From Siniperca chuatsi (taxonomy: Eukaryota; Chordata; Actinopteri; Centrarchiformes; Sinipercidae): a DNA stretch of 64,000 bases. Shown one piece after another: positions 1 through 11,600 of the stretch. Both the position numbers and the translations under genes were made by a program. A model generated the notes under the pieces. It did no database searches. It worked only from the letters and a program-made list of their open reading frames with translations, and had not been told where the DNA came from. The stretch covers positions 19,030,001 through 19,094,000 of the forward strand of contig NC_058047.1 in the NCBI RefSeq assembly GCF_020085105.1. Reading direction: 5' to 3'. Every line of letters begins with the position of its first letter. Within the stretch, counting starts at the first letter, position 1.

Positions 1-940
1 TTGGAACATCTCGTTGGTGTAGTGGCTTCCTCCGTTCCTCTGGGCTATATTTCTGATCTTCTGGAGCAGCTCAGTGACCTGAGAGCGATCCTTCAGCTTA
101 TTATTGAAGACATGGTACTGGCCGTTACATCTGGCCACGAGTTCTTGAAGGTCTGAGCTTTCATTCAAGAAGTCCTCAATAGTGGTGTCTTCAATAAGGT
201 CACCACCAGTAAAGAGAACCATGCTGTATCTGTCTGCAGCCTGGCCAAAGATTTCTTGAATCCTTTGCACCGCCAGCTTCTCCTCTTCAGTGTATCTGCC
301 CAGCCTGATGACCACCAGGAACACATGGGGTCCAGGAGCAGCGTAAGAGATGCACTGGCATATATCTTGAGCTGTCTTATCCATGCCAAACCTGGTGTCA
401 AACAGGCCCGGGGTGTCAATGACAGCAACCTGTTGCCCATCCACGACAGCTTTGCCCTTAGAACAGTCTACAGTCATAGACTTTGCACTGAACTTAGATA
501 CAAAGCACGGTCGTCCCAGAATGGTGTTTCCAGTGGCACTCTTCCCATTACCAGTCTTCCCCACCAACACTATCCTCAGCTCCTCATTATTTGTTCTGCT
601 ATAACCTGTGTAGAAGAATGAGTGACACTGATTAATAATCTACATCAGGTTGTACACATTGTACTTAATGCAACTTATAAAAGACGGGAGAGAAGAAACG
701 TCTATTAAGTCCCGTCAAAAAGAGGACTCAGATTCTTTAGGACAAAAATGGCATTCATCTCAAAAATGTGCCAAATCTTTATCCTTTTCCTTAAGACCAA
801 GAAGTCATGATTTTGAAATGAAAAAATACAGAATTTGAAGTCATATTATCATCTTGGAACAAAAGGTTATGTCAAAAAATTGTGAAATAATTGTACTTTA
901 AAAGGATACAGTATAATGACTTACCTAAGTTGCTGGTCAT
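1..940 (-). CDS. GIMAP/AIG1-family GTPase, 5' part (runs off left edge)
   Basis: This is an immune-associated nucleotide-binding GTPase of the GIMAP (AIG1) family, which acts mainly in lymphoid cells at endomembranes. A short first coding exon (940-925, 16 nt, starting MTSNL) ends at a consensus donor, GTAAGT. The second exon starts at 605 after the acceptor TTCTTCTACACAG and stays open to base 1. Joined, they give 207 residues. Visible motifs are G1/P-loop GKTGNGKSA (residues 21-29), G3 DTPG (69-72), and the AIG1 box region around 129-150, with a TGGD sequence where many GIMAPs have TRKD. The exon pattern (tiny first coding exon, then the GTPase exon) fits fish GIMAPs. The C-terminal part lies outside the window, so I cannot say which paralogue it is or whether it has a membrane anchor. 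No stops or frameshifts are visible. The ATG is chosen because it sits in the exon directly before the donor and the splice phase matches. Confidence 0.9.
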
Positions 941-1075
941 GTTTGGGTTAAAGAGTAGAGAGTAGATACTGCAGCTGAAGTGGAGACACAGTGTTCAGAG
1001 TGTCTGCTGCAGCTCATTTTTAAAATGTCCCTATACACCAAACCACACCCACAAATAGCTGCACTGTCACACAAT

Positions 1076-1087
1076 GAAAGTGAAACT
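1076..1087 (-). promoter_or_regulatory. Interferon-stimulated response element (ISRE) upstream of the GIMAP gene
   Basis: GAAAGTGAAACT matches the ISRE consensus GAAANNGAAACT exactly. It lies about 136 bases upstream of the GIMAP start codon (transcription runs leftward), a usual position for an ISRE in an interferon-induced promoter. A TTTTAAAA-like AT-rich element at about 1018-1024 lies between the ISRE and the start and could serve as the TATA region. The transcription start was not determined. Confidence 0.6.
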
Positions 1088-1289
1088 GAAGCTTTCACGT
1101 CTATCGTTTTTCCCACCCAGATGAAACCACGCCCACTTCCTTATGACGAATATGACAGCTACAGTAGCTTGGAAAATAGCGACACTTCGCACTGAATTAT
1201 ATGAATTTGCTGTTTATCAGAGTGTTGAGGAATGGGAGCCGCTCTTAGCTGCCAGAGTTTCTGTTTTTCCCTTAGAACAGCCTACGACA

Positions 1290-1795
1290 ACCGATGTCCC
1301 CACTGAGATCTGGAGGAGGGCACACCGAGGATGCAGAGGTGGAACGAAGCGGCGAGGGAAGAGAAAAGATATTTAAGAACAAGAGATTTAAGCCGTGTCT
1401 GCCGTCTCTCGTCCTGGGCAACGTCAGATCACTGGCGAATAAAATGGATGAGCTAACGGCGTTAGCCCGGAGTCAGACGGAGTTCCGGGAGTGTAGTTTG
1501 ATGTGCTTCTGGGAGACATGGCTACATCAGGATATCCCGGACCATAACGTTTCCATCGACGGCTTTCAGACTGTTCGGGCCAACAGGGATCACACCGGGA
1601 GCGGTAAGCGGAAAGGCGGCGGGCTTGCAGTGCTGGTCAACAACAGATGGTGTAACCCTGGTCACGTTACCATCAAGCAGAGTATCTGTAGCCCGGACAT
1701 TGAACTGTAAACTGTGGGGCTCCGGCCACATTATCTGCCACGTGAATTCTCACATGCATTGTTGTGGCTGTTTACATCCCCCCTCTGCTAACCCA
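1290..1795 (+). mobile_element. LINE fragment: endonuclease domain of a non-LTR retrotransposon
   Basis: The frame ending at 1710 encodes the start of an apurinic-type endonuclease typical of fish non-LTR elements: NVRSLANKMDEL, then CFWETWLHQDIPDHN, then KGGGLAVLVNNRWCNPGH. Upstream, in another frame, RRAHRGCRGGTKRRGKR belongs to the same element. After about 1700 the homology continues in a different frame (HYLPREFSH), so the copy is frameshifted as well as truncated. No reverse transcriptase follows on this strand. It is a dead 5' fragment. Confidence 0.75.
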
Positions 1796-2184
1796 CATGC
1801 AGTAACATACTCTCCTGCCAGTTCTACTGTGGTGCTGTCTTCTCCCAGAAGGCTTTGAATTAGTCTGTCTCTTGGGAGGGTAAGAAAGTCTGGGGTTTTC
1901 TGGTTGAATTTGAGGAAGAAATCTTCTCTAATTTCTTTGTATTTTGGACAACTTGTGAGAAAATTTCTTTCTCAACTTCTCCTGTTCAGCAATGGATTCA
2001 AATTATCTTTGTACTTTCTCTGTCTCAAATAATCAAATCAATATGCTTTTTTGGCATGAGTGTAACAAAAACAATATTGCTAACTTAATGGCTAAAACAA
2101 TGTTGAGATGACCCTGAAGATAAACTTAATATTAAATATTAAAATTGTAGTGGTAATGCACTTTATGTTACAAATGTTCAGATA
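1796..2184. other. Non-coding stretch, possible LINE tail
   Basis: No gene is seen. Around 2025-2095 the sequence TGCTTTTTTGGCATGAGTGTAA resembles the reversed 3' end of the LINE described next (GCCAATAAAGC type), suggesting a second, shorter tail of that family. The rest is AT-rich DNA without recognisable features. Confidence 0.35.
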
Positions 2185-4490
2185 AATTTCAATTCAAAGG
2201 CTTTATTGGCATGAAAGTTTCAAAAACTATTTTGCCAAAGCATCCAAGTACAAACTGATCAAATATTTGGACAATAAACAAAAACAGTAATATTAGCAAT
2301 AACACAACATATATAAAATACAATATATAACATCAAAACCATTTATATGTAACTTTGTGTGTGTGTGCACACACTGATGAAGGGCTTATGTTTAGTGGAG
2401 GATGAAGTTTTTTTTTGGCACAAAACCAACCCCCCAATTACATTTCAACATCTCACCCATAATAAGTGAGTGAGTATGTGTGCGTGTGTGTGTGTGAGAT
2501 GTGAAGATAATCATTTGTCACATTCAGTGATGTTGTTTTAATGTGTCCCTCGGTTTGTGGCAGTCACATATTGTGCAGCTAAGTATGCTGCATGCACCTC
2601 TCCGAATAGAATCTGTTACTTTTAACTGCTTTCTAGTTCTGTGACGTTTCTGATTAAGAAATCAAATTTCTTAAAATTTGACAAATATAGTAATATCAGA
2701 GTGGGATACTTTAAGTGGAAGTGCATCTCTGTCTCTGCCTCACCTGTTTGCAGTGACCACAGACTCGTTCCTCTGTTGGTAGCCAGGAGCTCTGTGGCTA
2801 GGTTGTGGTCACTGAGTCTGCATTTGGTTATGATCTGTCTCTGCTTTGTATCTCTGACAGTAAAGAGATACTCTGACAGTTTATATTCATGGTTTAGGGC
2901 CAGATAGCAGTTAAGTTTTGGTTTGATTCGTCCAATTTTCCAGATAGGCATTTTTTGTTAATTTGGTTTACTCTGATTAGTGGTTGGAAAGTGCTAGGTT
3001 TGGGGTCTGAGGTTGAACAGTATTGGGTGTTTTTTGATCAGTAAGTCTCAGGACCAGCTAATAGAAGGGACTCTTTTGGGGCTTCAGTTCTTGGGTTTGT
3101 AGTCTCTGAAATCTCATTGTGTCTTTGGGGCTCAATTTGAGATGTAACCAAAATGTAAGTGTTTAATAATCAATGGGTAACAGCCTAATTCTGCCCTGCA
3201 TGCATTGGTTGGTGTTTTTCTTTAGATGTTTAATATGGACCTACAAAATTCTGCATGCAGGGCCTCTATGGGATGCTAGTCCCAGCTAGTGTAGTCCTGA
3301 TGACTAAGTGGACCCCAAGCTTCATTAACATAAAAGGTGACTGGTTGGATTACACTGTCAAATATTTTAGTCCAAATTCTATTGGTATACTGATTTTGTA
3401 AAATTTTCTTCTAATTGCAAAAAAAGCTCTACACGCTTTTTGTTTCAGTGCATTCACTGCCAGACCAAAGTTACCTGAGGCACTGATTTTGAGCTTTAAG
3501 TAATCGTAACATAGGGTGTGATCTAGATATGTGTTTCTTAGAGACCTGGACTTCATCTTGAAGATTATGACTTTAGATTTGTTAAAATTGACTGTCCGAG
3601 CCCAGTTCCGACAGTACTGCTCCTGGAAGTCCCGGTGCTGCTACCAGGTCATCAGCATAAAGCAGAAATTTCACTTCCTTAGTGTTAAGGATCAGGGGTT
3701 CCAGATTGCTCCAACAGTACTGCTAGGTCATTGATGTAGCTGTTAAGCTGTTGCCCTGAAAGACGCCTCTCCTTTGAGTGAAGGGATCTGTAGTTCTGTT
3801 ACCAATTTTTACTCTACATTTATTACTGACATACATTGACTTAATTATGTCATAAAGTTTACCCCCTACACCAATTTGGAGAATTTTATAATATAATCCC
3901 CTCTCCAAATAGAATCAAAAGCCTTTCTAAAATAAATAAAACATGCAAACATTTTACCCTTGTTTTTTTTGTTGGTGTACATGATGATTAATTTGAGTGT
4001 GTAGAATGTAAATGTGGTCATTAGTGCTGCGATTTGGTAAAAAGCCAATTTGCCCTTTGCTCAGGACATTGTGTTTCATAAGGAAGGCCAGCATACGGGC
4101 GTTGATAATGCTGCAAAAAACCTTCCACAGATTACTGCTCATACAAGTGCCTCAGTAGTTGTTAGGGTCCAATTTATCTCTACTCGACCACACAACCTCA
4201 GGAAAGCAACCTGACTGAAGAACGAGATTGAACAACTGAAGCAGGGCCAGCTCAGGCCTGCTGTGTTTCAGTATCTCTGTCCTGATGCCGTCAGGTCCAC
4301 GTGTTTTGCCAGATTTTAGATTTTTTGTGCTGTTTTCTAATTTGTTCATTGTAATTAGGTTATCAAGGGGGTTCTGATTAGTTTTGATTGTTGATTCAAG
4401 GAGTGTCAATTTTTCTGGTATTTGTTTCTGTTCATGATTGAGATTGTTATAGTTTTTCAAAATGATCATTCCAAATGTTACCATTTTGTA
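2185..4490 (-). mobile_element. Decayed LINE: reverse transcriptase and 3' tail
   Basis: Read leftward, this is a non-LTR reverse transcriptase broken into several frames. In order: a pre-RT region with SGKTRGPDGIRTEILKHS (about 4320-4260); the RT core with SSNLWKVFCSIINARMLAFL, QIGFLPNRSTNDHIY and FRKAFDSIWR (4140-3890); then GNRTTDPFTQRRGVFQGNS (about 3810-3750). The catalytic loop LLYADDLV is at about 3665-3640, followed by decayed C-terminal sequence to about 3320. The element ends near 2185 with a tail whose reverse complement reads CATGCCAATAAAGCCTTTGA. Several stops and shifts separate the pieces, so it cannot be active. Clade assignment (Jockey/CR1/L2 group) is a guess. Confidence 0.8.
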
Positions 4491-5029
4491 TGGCCAGGAT
4501 GTCTTTTTTGTTATTTAAGTTGTTCCATCTCTCCCAGAACTAATTTTGATCAATGGGTTCCTCAATTTATCTTAGTTTCTGATCATGATGTTGATTTTTC
4601 TTATATTTTATTATCTGTTTGTATTCTGTCAGTGTTTCAATATAACTTTGTCTGCTAGCGTGCATTTCCTAGGAAGTGTCCTGCAAATAACTCATCAAGT
4701 CATTTGGTACTAATTTTATTGGGAATAGGAATTCCCTTGAAGGCACAGCTCTATTTAAACCTACCTAAATATAAATTAATTATGTTTATTATTAAATATA
4801 TTTTTTCATATATGTTGTATACTTGCCTGTCTCGACTTCCCTATACATGGTACCAAATTACAGTCCTTTTATTTAAAAAATAAAAACGAACCTGTAAAAT
4901 AAAGCATTAGTGAAACATTTCTCAATTAATGCATTTATTCATTCATTCAATTGTTAATATAAAAAAAAAAGTCAGGCTCGATCTCATTCAGCAACGCTGC
5001 TCACCCCTCCTTCCATCATTTAGAAGAAA
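4491..5029. other. Unannotated AT-rich spacer
   Basis: No gene, RNA or clear repeat is recognised. It may contain the decayed 5' end of the adjoining LINE, and holds an A-run at about 4960-4970. Confidence 0.4.
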
Positions 5030-5268
5030 TGCCTGTGGCTTGGTGGTAGAGTGGGACCAATCGGAAGGTCGGCGGTTCAATCCCAGCATCCCCCAGCCCA
5101 CATGTCGAAGTATCCTTGGGCACTTCAAATTGCCTGTGGTGTGTGAGTGTGTGTGACTGAGTTTCTTTGTACTGATGAGCAGTTGGCACCTGCATGAATG
5201 GGGTGAATGTGATATGTAGTGTGAAGCACTTTGAGTAGTTGGAAAGGCGCTATACAAAGTCCATTTAC
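5030..5268 (+). repeat. tRNA-derived SINE
   Basis: An A-box-like sequence (TGGTGGTAGAGTGG, 5041-5054) and a B box (GGTTCAATCCC, 5074-5084) form a tRNA-derived RNA polymerase III promoter. They are followed by the body seen in many fish SINEs (CACATGTCGAAGTATCCTTG) and a 3' part with CTTTGAGTAGTTGGAAAGGCGCTATACAAAG. The tRNA-like head does not fold as an intact tRNA and continues into the SINE body, so this is not a tRNA gene. Confidence 0.75.
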
Positions 5269-5372
5269 CATGTTGCACTGCCATGTTTCTACAGTAGCCC
5301 AGAACGGGCAAACCAAACACTGGCTCTAGATAGGGCTTCTGACTTTTCCTCTAGCGCCACCATCAGGTTATT
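5269..5372 (+). repeat. Fragment of the AGTGTGTA-type MITE
   Basis: TTGCACTGCCATGTTTCTACAGTAGCCCAGAACG and the following CACTGGCTCTAGATAGGGC match the interior of the complete MITE at 30992-31345 almost base for base. Neither terminal repeat is present, so this is an internal fragment abutting the SINE end. Confidence 0.7.
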
Positions 5373-5439
5373 TTTTTTTTATTTGTCCAATACTTTGGTT
5401 TTTGACCAAATACCTGCAAAACCTACAGTACTTTGTGTT

Positions 5440-5585
5440 TAGTGCCTCGAATACTAACATGCTAAACTAAGATGTGGAACATGGTAAACATACCTGCTAA
5501 ACATCAGCATGTTAGCATGGTGATGTTAGCATTTAGCTCAAAGCTCTGCTGTGTCTAAGTACAGCCTCACAGAGCTATAATATTA
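5440..5585. repeat. Fish dispersed repeat (GTTAGCATGGTGATGTTAGC type)
   Basis: The sequence around CATGTTAGCATGGTGATGTTAGCATTTAGCTCAAAG, ending in GTACAGCCTCACAGAGCT, is a low-complexity GCTAGC/TTAGCAT-rich repeat that I recognise as widespread in teleosts. It carries no reading frame of note. Confidence 0.5.
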
Positions 5586-5711
5586 GGTTTTTTGAAGGCT
5601 ATGTTCTGAAACTTTATTACCTGTCTAACTATTACAATAAACCATATTTAAAATCCCTTTGAACCAATTGTCCTGTTGTGTGCCAATGATCCCTTATTGT
5701 TTCTGTTTTAG

Positions 5712-8368
5712 GGAGGGGGGCCCTCTGGACCCCTGTCTCAGAGTACAGGTTTTACCTTACTATCTTCCTTGGTGGTTGAAGAAAACCATCTCATTCCTCC
5801 TCAAGCCACTGGTGAGTTACCTCCATCTGTGACAGACATACATAAATACAGACTAAAGTAAATAAAATCCTTAGGGACATTGAGCATGATTTTGGTTTGA
5901 AAATGACCTTGGCAGTTATTTGATAAAGCATTCACTGTGTGATTTGATACTAAAAGTGTGTTTTATGTTGTGCTTGTCTTTTGCAGTCTCCTCGTAGTTC
6001 TTCTTTCTTTAGTGCTATCGCTGGAGTTGGGTGAGAAAGAAATTTTGAAGTTAATCACAAATTGCACGTAATGGGCAAAATGCCAAAACATACTGATTCT
6101 TTCTCTGCCTTGTTTTTAGATCTGTTCCAGATCTGTGGAGGCAGCATGCTGCTGTTGAGGTACTGATAGCTGTCAGCTAATGATGTATGTGCATGTATGA
6201 ATGTATACAGGTAAAACTGAATTCTCTTGTGTTTTCATTAGGACTACATTCATGAAACGATAGCAGATTGGAGAAGATGCAAAATAGACGTGCTGCTGTG
6301 CCCTGTGATCGGACCAGCCTACAACTTCTTATGCTGCGGCAAGAATAGCCGTACGGTACCCTGAGCAGTTATGTGTGTGTAATACCTGAAAAGGCATTGT
6401 GAATGATTAGAAAGAGGTACGAGATATAATAGTGTCCATCCATCTAGCCATCCGTTTTCTATAATCCTGTTCAGGATGCGATGTGTATTGTCTTTTTGTG
6501 TGTTTTCTGCACACTAAATATTAGTCAGACGACCGTTGTAGTAGCCAGAGAGCTAGGAAGCAATCTCTTGAACTTTAAAACACCGAAGGAAAAGAGGAAT
6601 TCACTCTTTCACACATAAAGATTGCAGTCTTAAGTGACACATCAAACAGAAAAGTGAACCAAATATTGATGTCACCTTTCCTTTGAATATTTTCTCCCAC
6701 AATACATAAAGGAATCTGACTTAATTCTTTGCCAAAAATCACTTTATCAATGCTTTATCATAGCACTGATTACCATACAGAACAGCAATAATATTGCTAC
6801 CATAAAACCCTGTGTAACACAGTATATAAATTTTCTGTGATTCCAGATGTTCTCATTTACATGATGCTTTACAATCTCCTCAACTTTCCCGCCGGCGTTG
6901 TTCCTGTTTCCACGGTGACGGCAAAGGATGAGGAGGAACTCAAGCACTATAAGGGCATTTATCAGGACTACTGGGACAATCTCTTCAAACAGGTAAGAAA
7001 CACATGCCAATAAGAGGTGACTGATGCCAAGTGATTGAATTAATGATGATTCTGGAAGCTATAATGTGTTTTTCAGGCCAAGTTCGATAGATGATCATTT
7101 TTAGGCTGTTTCTTCTCAGTTCCCCCAAACTTCAACATTCATTTGTGTCATTGCCTTTGTCATTTTGATTTACAGGATGCAAAACAAACCCCACATTTAC
7201 TTCAGAGTAATGAAATCACAATATCAAAGTCATCTACACCAATTGTTGCTTAAGTTGCATTAAGCGGTTGTTGGCAGCAACGAGCATTAAGCATTTCAAC
7301 TTGTCATAGTTACTTTATTAAACTACTGCCTGATAAACCTGCTCATTCAACAGACACTTTGCAATTTTTCATGATCAAGAGACAGTTGTAGCAACTTGTG
7401 ATTTATATTGACTTTTGTATTTCTTTGAAGTAGAGCTGCAACTAACAATTATTTTCATACTCAATTAATCGGCTGATTATTTTTTTGATTAATTGCTTAA
7501 TCTTTTTGTGTCTAAATGTCAAAAAGAAAGAAAGACAGAAGGAAATGCCAATCCCAAGTCTTAGATGGCGTTTTCAGATTGCTTGTTTTGTCTTGCTAAC
7601 AGCCCAAAACTTAAAGATATTCAGTGTACTATTACAAGACAAACAAAAGCTGCAAACCTTCACAAATGAGAGGCTGAGACCTGTAATTTATTTTTTGGGC
7701 ATTTTGCTTAAAAATTACTAACAATTAATCAATTATCAATTGTTTCAGCTGCACTTATACAGGGGTGGGACTGGGGCACAACATTCAAAGAAGGGGGGCA
7801 CATTTGTAAAATGAGTAACGATCCCTGGTTCTTGGCAATAATAAACTGTACATTATTAAGTTACATTATCGTTAGTGTAATACATTAATGCCAATAAACA
7901 ACTTTGAATATGAAATATTATTAATAAATAGTTGCTATTTGTAACTCCAAATAGCCTACAACTATGGACAGATTATGACACAGTGGGCCCCTGGACACAG
8001 ACACGTAAAAGGCCCCCCACCCCTCCTACATAGGAGCTAGACACTCAACTGACTTTTTCATGCCACCCCTCTGGTCCTCCCCCTACACTTATGTTCCTGT
8101 GTATCAACCCAGACTTCAGTGTCAGGCCATTGTAGTGACTCTCTTAAAACAGTAGTTCCACAGTTGTTCAGTAGGTGGAGGCAGAAGACTGTGGTGGGTC
8201 TGGTTGCAGACTGTTGACTGACTGCATATCTGTGTTTGTGTTCAGGCTGTGTCTGGAGGCGAGGGTCTGCCCGTGGCGGTGCAGTGTGTCGCCCTGCCAT
8301 GGCAGGATGAGCTCTGCCTGCGCTTCATGAAGGAGGTGGAACAACTGGTCAAACAGAGCAGAAAGTAA
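5712..8368 (+). CDS. faah: Fatty acid amide hydrolase, last six coding exons
   Basis: FAAH is a membrane-bound serine hydrolase of the amidase-signature family that breaks down anandamide and oleamide. Exons with matching phases: 5712-5811, 5987-6030, 6120-6159, 6242-6350, 6847-6992 and 8246-8368 (stop TAA 8366-8368). They give about 187 residues, the C-terminal third of a protein of roughly 580 aa. Conserved blocks are GGPLDPCL, LPWWLKKTISFLLKPL, IDVLLCPVIGPAYNF, MLYNLLNFPAGVVPVSTVTA and GLPVAVQCVALPWQDELCLR, all typical of vertebrate FAAH. The Lys-Ser-Ser catalytic triad lies in upstream exons that are not in the window. The frame has no stops. The donor after 6350 (GTACGG) is weak, and the residues joined there (KNSHVLIYMM) differ from the usual form. 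Nothing between 650 and 5700 looks like an earlier exon, so either the preceding intron is very long or this is a 3' partial copy. Confidence 0.9.
7433..7757. repeat. MITE (GCAACTAACAATTATTTTC family) in faah intron
   Basis: The left end GAGCTGCAACTAACAATTATTTTC and the right end, with AATTAATCAATTATCAATTG before CAGCTGCAC, are imperfect inverted copies flanking about 300 bp. The same family occurs at 24498-24870 and 62103-62436. It is a short, non-coding, probably DNA-transposon-derived element in the last faah intron (6993-8245). Confidence 0.65.
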
Positions 8369-8609
8369 GGCCTGGAGGCTAACATCAGGGGCTTCAGGTT
8401 AAATTTGCTGTGAATCACTGATGATGAAGGTGCTCTTTTATGTAGCAATAACTACACAAAACACAACACCTGTTAACCACATTAAAATAAAATTAGCTAT
8501 GAGTGAAAGTTAACACAATTAATATTGCTTTGAAAAATCTTTAATGTTTTGAGTTTCTCTTCTGCTCTACAAGGATGACCTCAGGCATTTTCTTGCTTTT
8601 TAGGGCCAT

Positions 8610-8615
8610 AATAAA
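8610..8615 (+). terminator. Polyadenylation signal for faah
   Basis: AATAAA lies 242 bases after the faah stop codon and is the best-placed canonical signal. Another AATAAA lies nearer, at about 8487, in the same 3' region, so the true end could be either. Confidence 0.4.
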
Positions 8616-11600
8616 GATTTAATATATTGTAACTGGTAATCTGTTGACGGTTTAAAATGTTCACTTCTTGTCTGTACTTGTCTGCTTGTGTTTAATTAAT
8701 TCATTGACAAATCTCATGATTTTAAAATGTCATTTGATTTTTATCGTACATATAACATATAAACTTAGACATTTGCTTTTATTTAACATTTTGTTTTAAA
8801 ATTAAGTCTAACTGACACTGACCGGTATGATTATGTGCTCTTTGTTTTTGTTTTTTTTTCTTTTTGCAAAATTCAGCATCCTGTTTGGCCATTAGTAGGT
8901 ATGAAATAAGCCAAGTCTTTGTTCTGTTTTGCCACTCCTGGCATTGTTTAATATTTCACGCAATATAGCATGAAGAGGAACTACACAATTTGGAAGAAAT
9001 TGAATTCACGTCACCATTAGGCAAAGACCACATGCGGAGAATGTTGAAATTTGGAATTTATATTGATTATGGAAAATAATGTCTCCTTAATCATGCTTGT
9101 CTCTTTACAAGATCTGACTGCTTTCTGTGGTATGATAACTAAGAATAAAATAAAGTAACTGATTTCTCACATAGGAACAACTGCTATTATTTGTTTCGTC
9201 CACAGAAATGTTGAAATTTGTTTTCAGATGTTGGAATTATGTGCGCATGTGCCAACGTGCATGCTGCCTGTTGCCGCTGCTCCGTCTCGTCGTTTAAAGA
9301 GTTTCCCCTCGGGAATCAATAAAGTATTTCTGATTCTGAATTGTACAAGTCACTAATAACGCACCCTGAACAGGCAAGACATGATCCTCTGTCCCTTCCT
9401 CTGCTCGTCTGTTTCACCAGTCATGGTACATTTTGTGTGTACCGTTTTTGATTTTGATATTTACAGCTTTTAAAACCTGTCCAGTAAACCCGTTTTTGCT
9501 GTTGAATATTTAATGAACTGAGTTTATAAAGTGTGGTGCACCTTCAAGGCATCCAGCAGCTGTGAGAACACAAAACCTCTTTCTTTACCTTCTTCATCCT
9601 CCGCTTCTCCCTCTCCATCACTGTGCCACAGATGAACACAGATCATTTTCATTCTTATTGTGAGTGATTGTTGCACTGATGGCATAAGAGGAAACAGAAA
9701 AGAGATAAAGGAGACTAATGACACATGGCGCCTCCATCTACAAGGCCAGCGCACCATGTCGTCATATTGTGATTACCCTGTGCTATTGTAAATATGTGTT
9801 TCTGTTGGGTTTACATAAATTTACATATGTTTTTAAACTCTCCTGGGATGGGAAACCATTAGGGACAATGTTAGTGTTTTCCATTACAATCACCCACATT
9901 TGCACTGCTGTCTCATTGAATGGAAATGGCCGTGTGCATGCGGTAGAGGAAGGAGGGCACATTAGGCGAAGAGGAGAGCTGGAATTGAGAGGTTGTTCTT
10001 AGCATTATCTGTGGCACATAGAGAGAGAGTGTGTGGCTCTCGCTGTGCCACTCAGTCAGGGAGCATTAAGCTTTAAGAGGCAGTGAAGAGACTCAGGTCT
10101 TCAGAGGGAACTTGACATTGTTCATAAATCCCTCAGGATCTGAGACAGAAGCAATGACAAATACGCACACTCACATGTACAAAGTCAGCCTTCAAATTGG
10201 ACCATTAAATACATTTGTCAATTACAATTTGGCAGTCGTGTGTATTATATTATACACATTAAAAATAATTTAGAAGTTATTTCTATACCGTAGCACTTTG
10301 AAGACATCACAGATGATCCAAGCACAAGTGATCTAGTGCAAATAAATATTCATCAGTTTGCCAAATATAGCAGTATAAACAAAATACAAGAAACGAGAAA
10401 AATTGTGACTAAACGCCATTTAATTCTAGCATTATCTTGTTTAATTTATACAATACTAGCATAAAGCACATACATGTCACGTTTGTATTATAAACGTGTA
10501 ATAAAGATGTAATGTGTCAGACTGTAAAAATTTGTCAATTTCATCAAACAAAGCATTTACATTTTAATAAATGTAGATTTATGTAAACTCCCTGATAAAT
10601 GGAAAAAATAACTTATGACAGCAAGTCAACTCATAATGTGAAATATAAGTGACACAACATTTGTCCTCAATATTAAACAATTTCTAGATGGTAACACATT
10701 AGTGAACACCTCACGATCCCATTTTGTAGAACATTTTTGAGTTTTTTTATAGGCCCTTTTCACGGCAGACATTCTGACATGTCACAGTAGGAAAAACCAC
10801 AGGTGTAAACAATAAAAATTTATGATGGCTGAATTCCATTTAGCTGCTTCAGGTTCAGGGTCCTGGTATTGTGCACGCTGGCTCACTGTCACACTGTCTT
10901 GACTTACTGGGACACTTGAATAGATAGGAGCCATCGTTAATGTTATTAGTAACACCCGTGCTTTTACAGTCAATGTTTCCTGTGAAAAAGGACTATTAAA
11001 TAAACAGGAAGAAGACATTCAAGACAAGAGGACATTTAGCCATATGTACATATTAATAAGGGCTTATTCATTGACTTGTATTAGTGTACTGTATATTTGA
11101 GAGTATGTGAATAGTGCATGTGTACATCAAAGATCAAAAATAATATTTTTGTATTTTGTTAAATTTAATGTTTCAAACGTATTGAATTGACTGCTGCTAT
11201 GACAGCTGTCTTGACATTCAGCAAGTTGTAACATTTAAACTACAGACGAAAGCTCTCCATTTTTGTTATAGTCACATCAAACTTCATAATTCATGACAGT
11301 GCTAAAACGAAGTGAAATGTTTAAAGTTCTATTAGCAATTTTAACATCAACTCAATTGTCTCCTTGTAATGTGAAAGCGTCACTAGCACTGTTAATCCCA
11401 CTTATAATCAAAAACCAATTATACAGCCTTTTGCAACTTTTAGCTATATATGAGCCCCCAAACAAACTGGCAAAGAGAGTCAAGTTGCATAAGTGAATAA
11501 TGTTTTTTCTACCGCTGACTGATGTTACATGATATAAAACCTTGTCAGTATAATCTGTATCCGTAAGAACACTTCCTAAATGTCATGATATAGCCATGAT

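Noticed and set aside
256-621. Plus-strand open frame over the GIMAP exon
   Set aside because: It is antisense to a GTPase exon with clear G motifs and matched splice phase.
5030-5100. tRNA-like A and B boxes
   Set aside because: The sequence does not form a tRNA cloverleaf and runs on into a typical SINE body, so it is a SINE head and not a tRNA gene.
6747-7010. Minus-strand open frame, hydrophobic
   Set aside because: It lies antisense to a faah exon encoding NFPAGVVPVSTVTA; the hydrophobicity is a by-product.
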